Shown here one piece after another: positions 1 to 7,430 of a stretch of 17,215 bases of DNA. Below the pieces are notes generated by a model, which saw only the letters and a list, made by a program, of their open reading frames with translations, did no database searches and was not told the origin of the DNA. The stretch comes from an uncultured Bacilli bacterium (GTDB lineage Bacteria; Bacillota_I; Bacilli_A; RF39; UBA660): the NCBI GenBank assembly GCA_947594675.1, contig CANQEF010000010.1, forward strand, positions 1 to 17,215, written 5' to 3'. Every line of letters starts with the position of its first letter. The stretch's first letter is position 1. The position numbers were made by a program, and so were the translations under genes.

Positions 1-119
1 CAAGTACCTTAAACTCTTGTATTTACTTACCAAAATAGTCATTTCTTCTATTTTTGGATTTAACCGATACCTCCATGGCCACTATCAACTATTACACCTA
101 CTAAAGAATTATTATACAT
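1..119 (-). pseudogene. N-acetylmuramoyl-L-alanine amidase (Amidase_3-like), broken 5' fragment
   Basis: The minus strand has an ATG at 119-117 preceded by an AGGTGA Shine-Dalgarno site (125-130). It reads MYNNSLVGVIVDSGHGGIG and then meets TAA at 62-60. V-I-V-D-S-G-H-G-G is the first zinc-ligand motif of Amidase_3 cell-wall amidases, which cut the lactyl-L-alanine bond of peptidoglycan. After a one-base shift (codons restarting at 63) an open frame runs to the window edge and reads LNPKIEEMTILVSKY. This resembles the family segment that carries the second, glutamate ligand. The gene therefore looks frameshifted, or it lost the short segment between the two motifs. It has no signal peptide, as in phage-type or cytoplasmic amidases. 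The rest lies outside the window, so the gene's fate downstream is unknown. Confidence 0.5.
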
Positions 120-220
120 ATAATTCACCTCAGTAATAAGATATGTGTGATATTTATAATTGTTACTGGCTCAGAATTATATCTAGATATATTAACTCAT
201 TATTTTTTGACATTTTTTAA

Positions 221-2473
221 TTATTTAACTTTTACAAAATCTTCTATAGGTTTCCAAACTTTTTGATTGGTTACATCCTCATCCCATTCTGTATTTGAAA
301 AGTATATTTGACTTCCCACTGCTCTTATAAATCCCCAATGAATATTTTTATATTTATTAGCATACTGTTTTAAAGCTTCAAATTTATTTTTAGCATAAGA
401 GTCAATATTATTTGATCCACCTCCAGAATTAATACCTCCCTTGGCTTCTATAATCCATATATCTCCATTTTCTAGTTGAATAATGTAATCTGGGTAAAAA
501 TTATATCTTCTAAATGAAACTCTATATACTAAAGTGAAGTAATCCTCTCCTTTATCGCCATTTTTATAAAGAAATTTTACTTGTTTTTGTTGCTCACACC
601 ATTTTTCAAATTCAATTTCTGTATACGTTCTATTTGGACTGATTAATATATTGTTGCCATAATCGCTATATACATTTTTTTCCATTATTTTTGTCGAGGC
701 AATTTTTTTATGATGTTTATAGTATTGTACATTCGGGATAAACCAATCTTTTTCTACTATTTCTGTCTCTTCAATATCAGCAAAATCTTCTTGATTTACT
801 TTTTTAAATATTCCTATTAGCTTATCTCTATTATTAATTAGAAACGCATTGTATTGTCTTAGTGACATTCCTTTTATTAATTTATTATTGTGTTCAAAAT
901 CTATTTCTTCTTGAGAAAATAAAGATAGATTCTGATTGTCTTCTGGGCCAAATAAGATTTTTAAGGCATTATTAGATATATGTTCATCTATACCTATTGA
1001 AGAGGCAATTCTTCTTTTGGCATCTCGTATTATGAAGCCATCATCATGATTATTTATTTCATGTTCTCCTCCAAAAATTCTATTTAGACTCAATATATCA
1101 TGAGTTGTTCTTGCAACTCCTTCAAAAGCAGAAGTTTTTAGTTTTGTACTAAATATAAAATTTTCATTTAATTCATCATTGTCTATTATGCCATTGTTGT
1201 TTATATCGCATTCTTCTAAAACTGCTTCTTTTATCTTATTTACAACTTCTTTTGGATTAACGGCATATTTGTCGCTGCCATTTAAAAATTCTTTTTTTAG
1301 AATAAAATAAGGAACAGAATGTTTTAAATTGTATGGGTAAAGATAAAAACTATCAGACATACTATTTGTTAGTCCTTCTTCAAATTCTTGATCCAATGTA
1401 TATACATAGCAATTATCTAATAATTCATTTTTATAATGCTTTCCTTCAGGCATTCTGCGTATTCTACCTATAGTTTGAATTTTAAAGGCATCCGATGTTC
1501 CTTCACGAAGTTTGACTAGTATTTTAGCTCTTGGACAATCCCAACCTGTAGATATAGCCTGTTTAAATAATATAAAGCCATATTGACCATCTATTTTTTT
1601 CAATTCTTCGACATTATCTGGATGATCACCACTAAACCAAGACGTTGTCATACCAGAATTTTCAGAGTAACCCATATTAGTTAATTCATTTGAAACCCTT
1701 TTTATCCATTCTTCGGATCCATTAGGAAATTGTATAAGTACTAATGGCCTTATTTTTAAGCCTAATTTTTCATATTCTTTTTGAACGTCTATTCTTTTTT
1801 CATCTGCTAAATGTAACAATAATAAATCGTTATCTAAATTATCATTATTTTGAATAGCATTAGTTACACCTTCATTAATAGATATTCCGCTTGCAATTAA
1901 GCCAGCAGATATAACCTCACTATCAGTTATTTTTTCAACTTCACAAGAATCATTTGATACGGGAGTAGCAGAAACTCTTAAAACATGAATTGGTTGAATA
2001 TTGATAATATAAGCATTGGCTGTATCTCTATATTTATGCTCTTCGTCAATAATCATAAATATTGGTATTCTATTTTCATGGCAAAATTTAACTTTAGACA
2101 TTAAGTCGTTATGTTCACCTTCTTGTAAAACGGTATTTGAATTTCTATTAATTTTATCCCAATTTATGAAAAAGACTTTTCCTCTTGGATTTGAATCAGA
2201 TATAAAGCTATATACATCACCTGAAGGAATTTCACTTGTTACTCTGTCAAATACATCTTGAGATTGACTTTGCAGACTTCCTGCACCTGGGCATAACCAT
2301 AAGAAAACGGTATCAGGATTTTCATCTAAATAATCATCAATAAATTTGCAACAAAGAACTGTTTTTCCAGAGCCTGTAGGGGCATCTAAAATTATCTCAT
2401 TATAATCGGCACATTTTTTTAATAAATTTTTCTCATGTTTGTCTTGAAATTTATATAAATTTATTTTAAACAT
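221..2473 (-). CDS. res: Type III restriction endonuclease subunit Res
   Basis: This 750-residue protein is the helicase/nuclease subunit of a type III restriction-modification complex. Res translocates along or senses DNA with ATP and cuts when bound to Mod at unmethylated sites. The visible motifs are Walker A APTGSGKT at residues 31-38, DEEH (Walker B/motif II) at 143-146, SAT (motif III) at 168-170 and QTIGRIRR (motif VI) at 333-340. A C-terminal PD-(D/E)xK nuclease site follows, with YPD at 660-662 and EAK at 676-678. An EF-hand-like loop sits at 423-434 between the helicase and nuclease parts. The start ATG overlaps the mod stop by one base (TAATG), with a strong AAGGAGGTGGG site just upstream, which indicates translational coupling to mod. 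The gene is full length with no frame break. Res is normally inactive without Mod, and the adjacent mod is broken, so its activity in the cell is doubtful. Confidence 0.93.
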   Translation of the reverse strand: MFKINLYKFQDKHEKNLLKKCADYNEIILDAPTGSGKTVLCCKFIDDYLDENPDTVFLWLCPGAGSLQSQSQDVFDRVTSEIPSGDVYSFISDSNPRGKVFFINWDKINRNSNTVLQEGEHNDLMSKVKFCHENRIPIFMIIDEEHKYRDTANAYIINIQPIHVLRVSATPVSNDSCEVEKITDSEVISAGLIASGISINEGVTNAIQNNDNLDNDLLLLHLADEKRIDVQKEYEKLGLKIRPLVLIQFPNGSEEWIKRVSNELTNMGYSENSGMTTSWFSGDHPDNVEELKKIDGQYGFILFKQAISTGWDCPRAKILVKLREGTSDAFKIQTIGRIRRMPEGKHYKNELLDNCYVYTLDQEFEEGLTNSMSDSFYLYPYNLKHSVPYFILKKEFLNGSDKYAVNPKEVVNKIKEAVLEECDINNNGIIDNDELNENFIFSTKLKTSAFEGVARTTHDILSLNRIFGGEHEINNHDDGFIIRDAKRRIASSIGIDEHISNNALKILFGPEDNQNLSLFSQEEIDFEHNNKLIKGMSLRQYNAFLINNRDKLIGIFKKVNQEDFADIEETEIVEKDWFIPNVQYYKHHKKIASTKIMEKNVYSDYGNNILISPNRTYTEIEFEKWCEQQKQVKFLYKNGDKGEDYFTLVYRVSFRRYNFYPDYIIQLENGDIWIIEAKGGINSGGGSNNIDSYAKNKFEALKQYANKYKNIHWGFIRAVGSQIYFSNTEWDEDVTNQKVWKPIEDFVKVK

Positions 2474-3611
2474 TATTCGCCCACCTCCTTTAGCTCTTTT
2501 CCAAAGTATTCATAAGGAATATATTTAATGTCTTTTTTATTAATTAATTTTAATTCATTATTATCAAATATTATGTTTTGATTAACCCATATTTTTTCTA
2601 TTTTTTCATATATAGATGGATTTAATATATATTTTTTGAAATCATTCTTATTTAAAATAAGAACATACTTTTTATTATCAATTTCAATGGCATAATCTAA
2701 TTCAATCATTTCCTTAATGTGTAATAGTAAAATATTGCTTAATAAATATTCTTCGGGCTTTCTAGGAGTTTTCTCACATACAAAATATTTTAAATTATGA
2801 TGAATGCCTTCTATTTTATTATTTTTTTTCTTTATTCCTACTACTTTAATGGAATTATCTTCATAAACGTTTTTTATTAAATCATATTTTGATTTGTTGT
2901 TTTTTGTAATAGATAAAATTTTTTCTTTTTCTTCAGGATATTTATTGAAGAATTGATTGTTAAATTTTTTTTCATATAGTACTTCTTTTATATCTTTTTT
3001 AGCAGTGTATCCATTCGCTACTGCGCATAATCTTGGATAAGTTATTGAAGAACATACTCCAAATTGCTGCTCATATTTTAGATACTGTTCTGGATAGTCT
3101 TTTGGATCACCAAACATCTTTTGAAATTCTTTATCTTTTTTTTCACCAATTGCATTGTTAGTAATTAAAATGTATTTTCTATTTCCACCACATAATTTAT
3201 TTAGCAACTCAACAGCATGAGCTGTTGTTCCTGACCCAGCAAAGAAATCAAGAATAAGTGCATTTGGGTTTTCTTTTGTAGTAGCATATAGGCATTCATA
3301 TACATTCCATAAAGATTTTGGAAAATCAAAATCATTATTTGGAACCATACTATTTATTAATTGTGTTCCATATTCGTTAGCATCATATTTTTTATCAGTC
3401 CATACTGTTTTATATGGTGCATATGGTTTTCCTATCTCAATATCCCAAATATCATTTTTTTTAACGGCTCTTATTATATTCCATATTGATTTAATTGATT
3501 GCCTTGCATATCGCCATTTTCTTTCAATTCCTAAATTATCAATTGGATATACAACAATAGTTCCATCATCTAATATTTCATTTTTTGAGGGATGTTTATC
3601 ATCTTCTAAAA

Positions 3612-3617
3612 CTCCTC
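3612..3617 (-). other. Frameshift site 2 in mod (GAGGAG)
   Basis: On the minus strand GGATTTGAGGAGTTTTAG reads G-F-E-E-F-stop in the middle frame. One additional G (GAGGGAG) would give G-F-E-G-V-L-E and continue into DDKHPSKNEILDDG and the C-terminal frame. That frame has a stop (TGA, 3618-3616) just upstream of the junction, so the break is limited to these few bases. Confidence 0.75.
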
Positions 3618-4192
3618 AAATCCTATGATACTGCCATCTTTTACTCTTATTCCATAAAAACAATTTTTAGCATCTGATCTTAATGATTCACTTCCCCAAT
3701 TTCTTAATGGGCTCCATTCAACATTATCTTGTTCCACTTCTTTATTGCAGATGACTTTATAGTGCTTTTTGTATACAAATAAAGCATATTCATTTGTATA
3801 AGAAAAATTATCTCCTTGAATTCCGCGAGGATTTTGAATTATAGATATTATATCAACTTGATAGGCAATATCAAAAATATCTTCTAACAAAAGTTTTAAT
3901 GTTGCTATTTCGTTTTCATCTATAGCACATATTAAGACACCATCATCTTTTAATAAATTTTTGGCAATTTTTAGTCTTTTGCTCATCATTGATAGCCATT
4001 TGCTGTGTCTATATATGTCTTTACTATCAACATAATCATTATTATATTTCCAGTTTTTAGCTCCTGTATTGTATGGTGGATCTATATAAATACAATCTAC
4101 TTTGCGTTTATGAGTTTTTTCTAAAAGGTATAAAGCTTGTAAATTATCTCCTTCAATTAAAAAATTATATGGTAAATTATTATCAAAGCAAA

Positions 4193-4199
4193 TTTTTTT
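4193..4199 (-). other. Frameshift site 1 in mod (A7 homopolymer)
   Basis: On the minus strand the coding sequence reads GAAAAAAATTTGC. Seven As give E-K-N-L-L-stop. Six As would give E-K-I-C-F-D and continue in frame into NNLPYNFLIEGDN, the conserved methyltransferase core. The change needed is therefore loss of one A, or a +1 ribosomal shift. Confidence 0.8.
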
Positions 4200-4412
4200 C
4201 TTTATTTTCAGAAAATATAGGGATGTAATCCATTAAAATTTCATCTATTTCTTCATTATGTTCTTCAAATACTAAACCATATTTTTTTTCTGTTAGTGCT
4301 GCTTGAATTTCATTTAAAGCTACTAAAGATGCATCATCAGTATGGCTTTTTTTTAATTCATTTAGGAAATTTAGCATCTTGTTTCTTTTTGTTTTTGATA
4401 CGTTCTCCATAT

Positions 4413-4421
4413 TTTCCTCCT
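4413..4421 (-). promoter_or_regulatory. Ribosome binding site of mod
   Basis: The minus strand reads TTAGGAGGAAAATATG. This is a near-perfect Shine-Dalgarno sequence at ideal distance, and it fixes the start of mod at 4410. Confidence 0.75.
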
Positions 4422-4491
4422 AACAAAGTTGCTTCAATCATTTAAATTATTTAGTTTAGCTTTTAATATATCAAAATATATGTTTTTTTAT

Positions 4492-4519
4492 ATTATATCA
4501 TTTTTAAAATCAATTTTAA
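4492..4519 (-). promoter_or_regulatory. Candidate promoter of the mod-res operon
   Basis: The minus strand has a perfect TATAAT (4497-4492) with a weak TTAAAA (4519-4514) 16 bases upstream. It lies about 80 bases before the mod start and after the preceding hairpin. The -35 match is poor and the region is very AT-rich, so the -10 carries most of the support. Confidence 0.4.
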
Positions 4520-4540
4520 TAGTAAAATGTTTTTTTAAAT

Positions 4541-4570
4541 ATAAAAGCAACCATTTTAAGCTGCTTTTAT
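4541..4570 (-). terminator. Hairpin terminator downstream of the lipoprotein-like ORF
   Basis: A perfect 9-bp stem (arms 4541-4549 and 4562-4570, ATAAAAGCA/TGCTTTTAT) encloses a 12-base loop. It lies between the end of the upstream minus-strand operon (4632) and the mod promoter. The trailing T-tract is interrupted, so termination may be partial. Confidence 0.5.
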
Positions 4571-4631
4571 AATTTAATTGCTTACTTGCTGATAACTTTT
4601 TAGGAATTCAAATTTATTCTAAATATTTAAA

Positions 4632-4841
4632 TTATTGTCTATATAATATTCTATTATCATCATAACATTTATCAGTTGTTCCTGTCCCAAGATTATCTCT
4701 AAAACATTCATCAAAATCATCATATATTGTTTTAAAGTGTCCATCTTCAATAGTCCAAGTGTTATCGTGACTCTTACAAGCTTGTATTATTCCTAAGACA
4801 ACTATGATTGTAATTACAATCTTTCCTATTACTTTTAACAT
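4632..4841 (-). CDS. Small putative lipoprotein
   Basis: This is a 69-residue ORF of unknown function. The N-terminus has lysines followed by a hydrophobic stretch (residues 9-19) and then I-Q-A-C, with Cys22 fitting a lipobox. The mature part would be about 48 residues, acidic, with two further cysteines. It starts 14 bases after the stop of the coiled-coil gene. It has only a weak ribosome binding site, so it probably depends on translation of that gene. A hairpin follows downstream. The signal-like N-terminus and operon position support a real gene, but no family was recognised. Confidence 0.5.
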   Translation of the reverse strand: MLKVIGKIVITIIVVLGIIQACKSHDNTWTIEDGHFKTIYDDFDECFRDNLGTGTTDKCYDDNRILYRQ

Positions 4842-4855
4842 AGATTTTACTTTAA

Positions 4856-5809
4856 TTACTTACTTTCATTTTGATTATTTGAGCCAAGAATTTTTACGCC
4901 ACCATTTGCTTCTACTGTTTTTGTTGCTAACTCTTTTAATTCAGCGTAAGCTTTGTCCATTTTTTCTTGTAAATTACCATTTAGGATACTAGCTTTTTCT
5001 AATTCTTCCTTAAGTGATATAATTTTGTCATTTTGCCTATCAATAACACTTTGAAAATCTTTCTTTAAAATATCTGTACTATACTTATTTTCTTTTTCTA
5101 ATTCTATTGTTGCTTCTTTTTTTCCACGTTCATATTCTTTCTCAATTATATTAGGTATATCGTTTACTTTTTTTTCTAAGTCTTCATAGTATTTTGCTTT
5201 TTCTTTTGCTTCATTTAATAGTTTCTTAGTTTCATCTTCCATTTCTTTTAATGTTTGTTCACGTAATTTTTTTTCATCTTCCCAAGCATTATTTGAATGT
5301 TCTCTTTCTCTTTTTACTTTGTATTCATATTCTTCTGTTTCTCTTTTACGTTCTAATTTTAAGTTTTCGCTTTTTAATTCAAATTCTTTGGTTAAATCAT
5401 TAGTTTTTTTGGCAAATTCTTCTTCTAAAGCTTTTATCTCTTGTTCAATTCTAGTCGTTTCATTTTTCTTGCGAGTTTCTAAGTCATTTAAATAATCTTT
5501 GCCGGTATTAATTACTAGTGTTAAATTATTAAGCTCTTTTTCAATACCATATAAGTTGTTCAATTTTTCTTCTTCAGCACTTATGGCAAGTTCTAAATCT
5601 TTAAATTTATTAACTAATTCTGTGGAAAAAATATTTTGTTCAACATTTTTCTTTGTCTCATTAACAGCTTCTTGTATTTTTTTTGTTTTTTCTTCTTCTA
5701 CCGGATTTGATTTCATTTTTGCAGCATTTTTTTCTCTCAACAATGCCTCATTCAATGCATCTAAAATTTCTTGTTTTGTATTCTTTAGTGATATTTCTTC
5801 TTTTTTCAT
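4856..5809 (-). CDS. Coiled-coil protein of unknown function
   Basis: This protein of 317 residues is dominated by Lys, Glu, Leu and Asn. Long uninterrupted helical, heptad-like stretches cover roughly residues 40-290, and the most charged part is about 105-215. There is no signal peptide, membrane segment or enzymatic motif. The C-terminus (KTVEANGGVKILGSNNQ) is the only clearly non-helical segment. The start at 5809 is fixed by a strong AGGAGG site (AGGAGGAAAAAAATTATG). A promoter lies in the short gap to the HD gene, and a lipoprotein-like ORF follows directly. Such proteins often act as scaffolds or structural filaments, but nothing here specifies the role. Annotation as myosin- or SMC-like would rest only on composition. 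Confidence 0.8.
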   Translation of the reverse strand: MKKEEISLKNTKQEILDALNEALLREKNAAKMKSNPVEEEKTKKIQEAVNETKKNVEQNIFSTELVNKFKDLELAISAEEEKLNNLYGIEKELNNLTLVINTGKDYLNDLETRKKNETTRIEQEIKALEEEFAKKTNDLTKEFELKSENLKLERKRETEEYEYKVKREREHSNNAWEDEKKLREQTLKEMEDETKKLLNEAKEKAKYYEDLEKKVNDIPNIIEKEYERGKKEATIELEKENKYSTDILKKDFQSVIDRQNDKIISLKEELEKASILNGNLQEKMDKAYAELKELATKTVEANGGVKILGSNNQNESK

Positions 5810-5836
5810 AATTTTTTTCCTCCTAAAATTACCTTT

Positions 5837-5865
5837 ATTTTATATAATAAATAGTATAAAAGCAA
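5837..5865 (-). promoter_or_regulatory. Promoter of the coiled-coil gene
   Basis: On the minus strand TTGCTT (5865-5860) and TAAAAT (5842-5837) are separated by exactly 17 bases. They lie between the HD gene stop and the AGGAGG site of the coiled-coil gene. Confidence 0.45.
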
Positions 5866-5868
5866 GTA

Positions 5869-6357
5869 TTATTTTTTTATTAATATTTTTCTAAAACGAT
5901 AACTTAATGTTTCCTTAGAAGAAATATATTTATCTATAAAGCAGACCAAAAAAGATTCTTTATATTTTGGAATATCTCTTAGTGTTAAAGGCCACATATG
6001 TTTAAGAATTATATCTTTTTCCATTTCAGATAATTCAAAATTTTTTGTGGCATTATGTAGAGCTTTTTTGGGATGTGTATATCCATGCTTTTTTAAAAAC
6101 TTTTTAGCTTTATGTGCGGTATGCCAGTCATACAGAAAGAAATCATGTAAAAGAGCAGCTCTAGCAACAGATTTGTAGTTTAAATTTAACTTTTTAGCAA
6201 TCTTATAGCTTTTAAAAGATACATCTAAGCAATGTTTTAAACAAGTAGTATTTCCATGTTGAATGTATTTGTTCATTTCTAGTACGTAATTATTTTCAAG
6301 TAAATCTTTAATACACATAAAATATTCTGTATCAATACTCTTATATTTTTCAATCAT
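5869..6357 (-). CDS. HD-domain protein, predicted metal-dependent phosphohydrolase
   Basis: This 162-residue protein has the HD-superfamily pattern: His34/His42, the His71-Asp72 doublet (LLHDF), further histidines at 95, 101 and 120, and Asp142 (FIDKY). HD proteins are cytoplasmic metal-dependent phosphohydrolases acting on nucleotides or other phosphoesters; the substrate cannot be told from sequence. The length matches stand-alone HD proteins. The start has an AGGTGAT site four bases upstream (TAGGTGATAATATG). The gene begins 24 bases after corA ends, so the two are probably one operon. A palindrome (TATCCTAGGATA) fills the gap. Confidence 0.8.
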   Translation of the reverse strand: MIEKYKSIDTEYFMCIKDLLENNYVLEMNKYIQHGNTTCLKHCLDVSFKSYKIAKKLNLNYKSVARAALLHDFFLYDWHTAHKAKKFLKKHGYTHPKKALHNATKNFELSEMEKDIILKHMWPLTLRDIPKYKESFLVCFIDKYISSKETLSYRFRKILIKK

Positions 6358-6369
6358 ATTATCACCTAT

Positions 6370-6381
6370 TATCCTAGGATA
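6370..6381. repeat. 12-bp perfect palindrome between corA and the HD gene
   Basis: TATCCTAGGATA sits directly between the corA stop and the Shine-Dalgarno site of the HD gene. It could be an operator-like dyad, an RNA processing site or chance. Confidence 0.4.
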
Positions 6382-7323
6382 TTATAACATATTTTTCTTT
6401 TTTAAAATAAAGGCAATTACAATTGATATAATAAAAGATGTCAAAATTATAATTAAAAAAGAATTTTCATTAGAACTAATTGCTCCTAAGGGAATATTCA
6501 TTCCTAAAAAAGAGGATATCATAGTAGGTATAGAAAGAACGATTGTTGCTCCAGCTAAGAATTTCATGATGTTATTTAAATTATTAGAAACTATTGTAGC
6601 ATACGTATCAGTAATTGATGATAATATATCTTTATATATAGTACTCATTTCAAAAGCTTGTTTATTTTCAATGATAGCATCTTCTAAAAGATCAGCATCA
6701 TTATCATATAAAGGTAAAATAATTCCTTTAGATAGCTTTTCTAGTACTAAATCATTGGCTTTTAATGAGGTTATAAAGTAAACTAATGTCTTTTCAATTT
6801 CTAATAAATCTATTAAATCTTTATTTTCAGTTGATTTTTTTAATACTTTTTCTTTTTCTTCAATATCTTTATTAACTTTTTTCAAAGCTTTTAGATAGTA
6901 GGAAGCTGTATTTAGTAATATTTGAATTAAGAATCTAGTTTTCTTAGCAGTCCGAAAATCTTTTATTTTTCCTTGTTTAAAAGAATCTAAAATATTGGTC
7001 TTTTTAGGAGAAACTGTTATCACAAAATTGTTTTTAGTTATAATTATTCCTAGGGGATAGGTTTTATATTTATGATCATCTTCTTCTTTTAAATAAGGTG
7101 TATCTATTACAACTAAAGTAGCATTTTGGCTTTGCTCTATACGAGGTAATTCTTCATCATCTAGCATTTTCAAGATTAAATCTTCATCTATTTGAGTTTT
7201 AGAAATTACTTTTTCTATCTCATCTTTAGTTGGCATTATTAAATCTATCCAGCAATCGCTAGTTATTTTTTTACATTTTTTTATTTTCTTTTCTACAGGA
7301 GTTGTTTTATATATTTTTAGCAT
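6382..7323 (-). CDS. corA: CorA-family divalent metal (Mg2+) transporter
   Basis: This 313-residue protein has the CorA layout: a large cytoplasmic N-terminal domain, a long helical stalk (about 150-250) and two C-terminal membrane helices (about 252-272 and 288-307). The GMN signature is at residues 274-276 (SFLGMNIPL). CorA forms pentameric channels for Mg2+ or related ions in the inner membrane. The GMN motif forms the selectivity filter, and a lysine-rich C-terminal tail (ILKKKNML) follows TM2. The start has an AAGGAAG site and a promoter just upstream. It probably heads a two-gene operon with the HD protein. Confidence 0.93.
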   Translation of the reverse strand: MLKIYKTTPVEKKIKKCKKITSDCWIDLIMPTKDEIEKVISKTQIDEDLILKMLDDEELPRIEQSQNATLVVIDTPYLKEEDDHKYKTYPLGIIITKNNFVITVSPKKTNILDSFKQGKIKDFRTAKKTRFLIQILLNTASYYLKALKKVNKDIEEKEKVLKKSTENKDLIDLLEIEKTLVYFITSLKANDLVLEKLSKGIILPLYDNDADLLEDAIIENKQAFEMSTIYKDILSSITDTYATIVSNNLNNIMKFLAGATIVLSIPTMISSFLGMNIPLGAISSNENSFLIIILTSFIISIVIAFILKKKNML

Positions 7324-7346
7324 AATACCGCTTCCTTTGTGGATAT

Positions 7347-7373
7347 ATTATAACACTAATTTTTAAAGAACAA
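7347..7373 (-). promoter_or_regulatory. Promoter of corA
   Basis: On the minus strand TATAAT (7352-7347) is perfect, with TTGTTC (7373-7368) 15 bases upstream. It lies just before the AAGGAAG ribosome binding site and downstream of the htrA terminator. Confidence 0.55.
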
Positions 7374-7404
7374 AATAAGTAAAAAGAAAATTCCTAATAT
7401 ATAA

Positions 7405-7430
7405 AAGAATTCCGACTAATCGGAATTCTT
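7405..7430 (-). terminator. Strong hairpin terminator overlapping the htrA stop codon
   Basis: A perfect 11-bp stem (7405-7415 and 7420-7430, AAGAATTCCGA/TCGGAATTCTT) has a 4-base loop containing the TAG stop of the protease gene. It is followed on the minus strand by a T-rich run. The last codons of the gene form one arm of the stem. Confidence 0.85.

Larger units (their letters stand above)
2473..4410 (-). pseudogene. mod: Type III DNA methyltransferase subunit Mod (beta-class adenine-N6), frameshifted twice
   Basis: Three consecutive pieces together make a normal Mod of about 645 residues. The N-terminal piece (4410-4183) ends IFSENKEKNLL. The middle frame is open from about 4232 down to 3606; it carries NFLIEGDNLQALYLLE, then the catalytic DPPYNTG (codons 4082-4062), and ends GFEEF. 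The C-terminal frame is open from about 3615 to 2473 and carries DFFAGSGTT (SAM-binding motif I). The order DPPY before FAGSG marks a beta-class adenine methyltransferase, with the target-recognition region between them. Two indels explain the breaks: one extra A in the run at 4193-4199, and one missing G near 3612-3617. They cancel, so both ends share a frame. The start has a strong GGAGGA site (4413-4421 region). Res follows directly. This may be a true pseudogene, a phase-variable state or an assembly error. Automatic annotation would list it as two or three separate proteins. Confidence 0.88.

Noticed and set aside
2473..3348. A separate short methyltransferase starting at 3348
   Set aside because: The frame is open about 270 bases upstream with conserved Mod sequence and no ribosome binding site at the ATG. 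It is the C-terminal part of the split mod.
4190..4200. Programmed -1 frameshift at the A-rich run in mod
   Set aside because: Continuing into the conserved core needs a +1 shift or loss of one A. The -1 slip expected at A-AAA-AAT leads to the wrong frame.
4804..5894. Hydrophobic plus-strand ORFs opposite the coiled-coil gene
   Set aside because: They are antisense shadows of a Lys/Glu-rich gene. Such codons read as Phe/Leu/Ser on the other strand, and no ribosome binding site precedes them.
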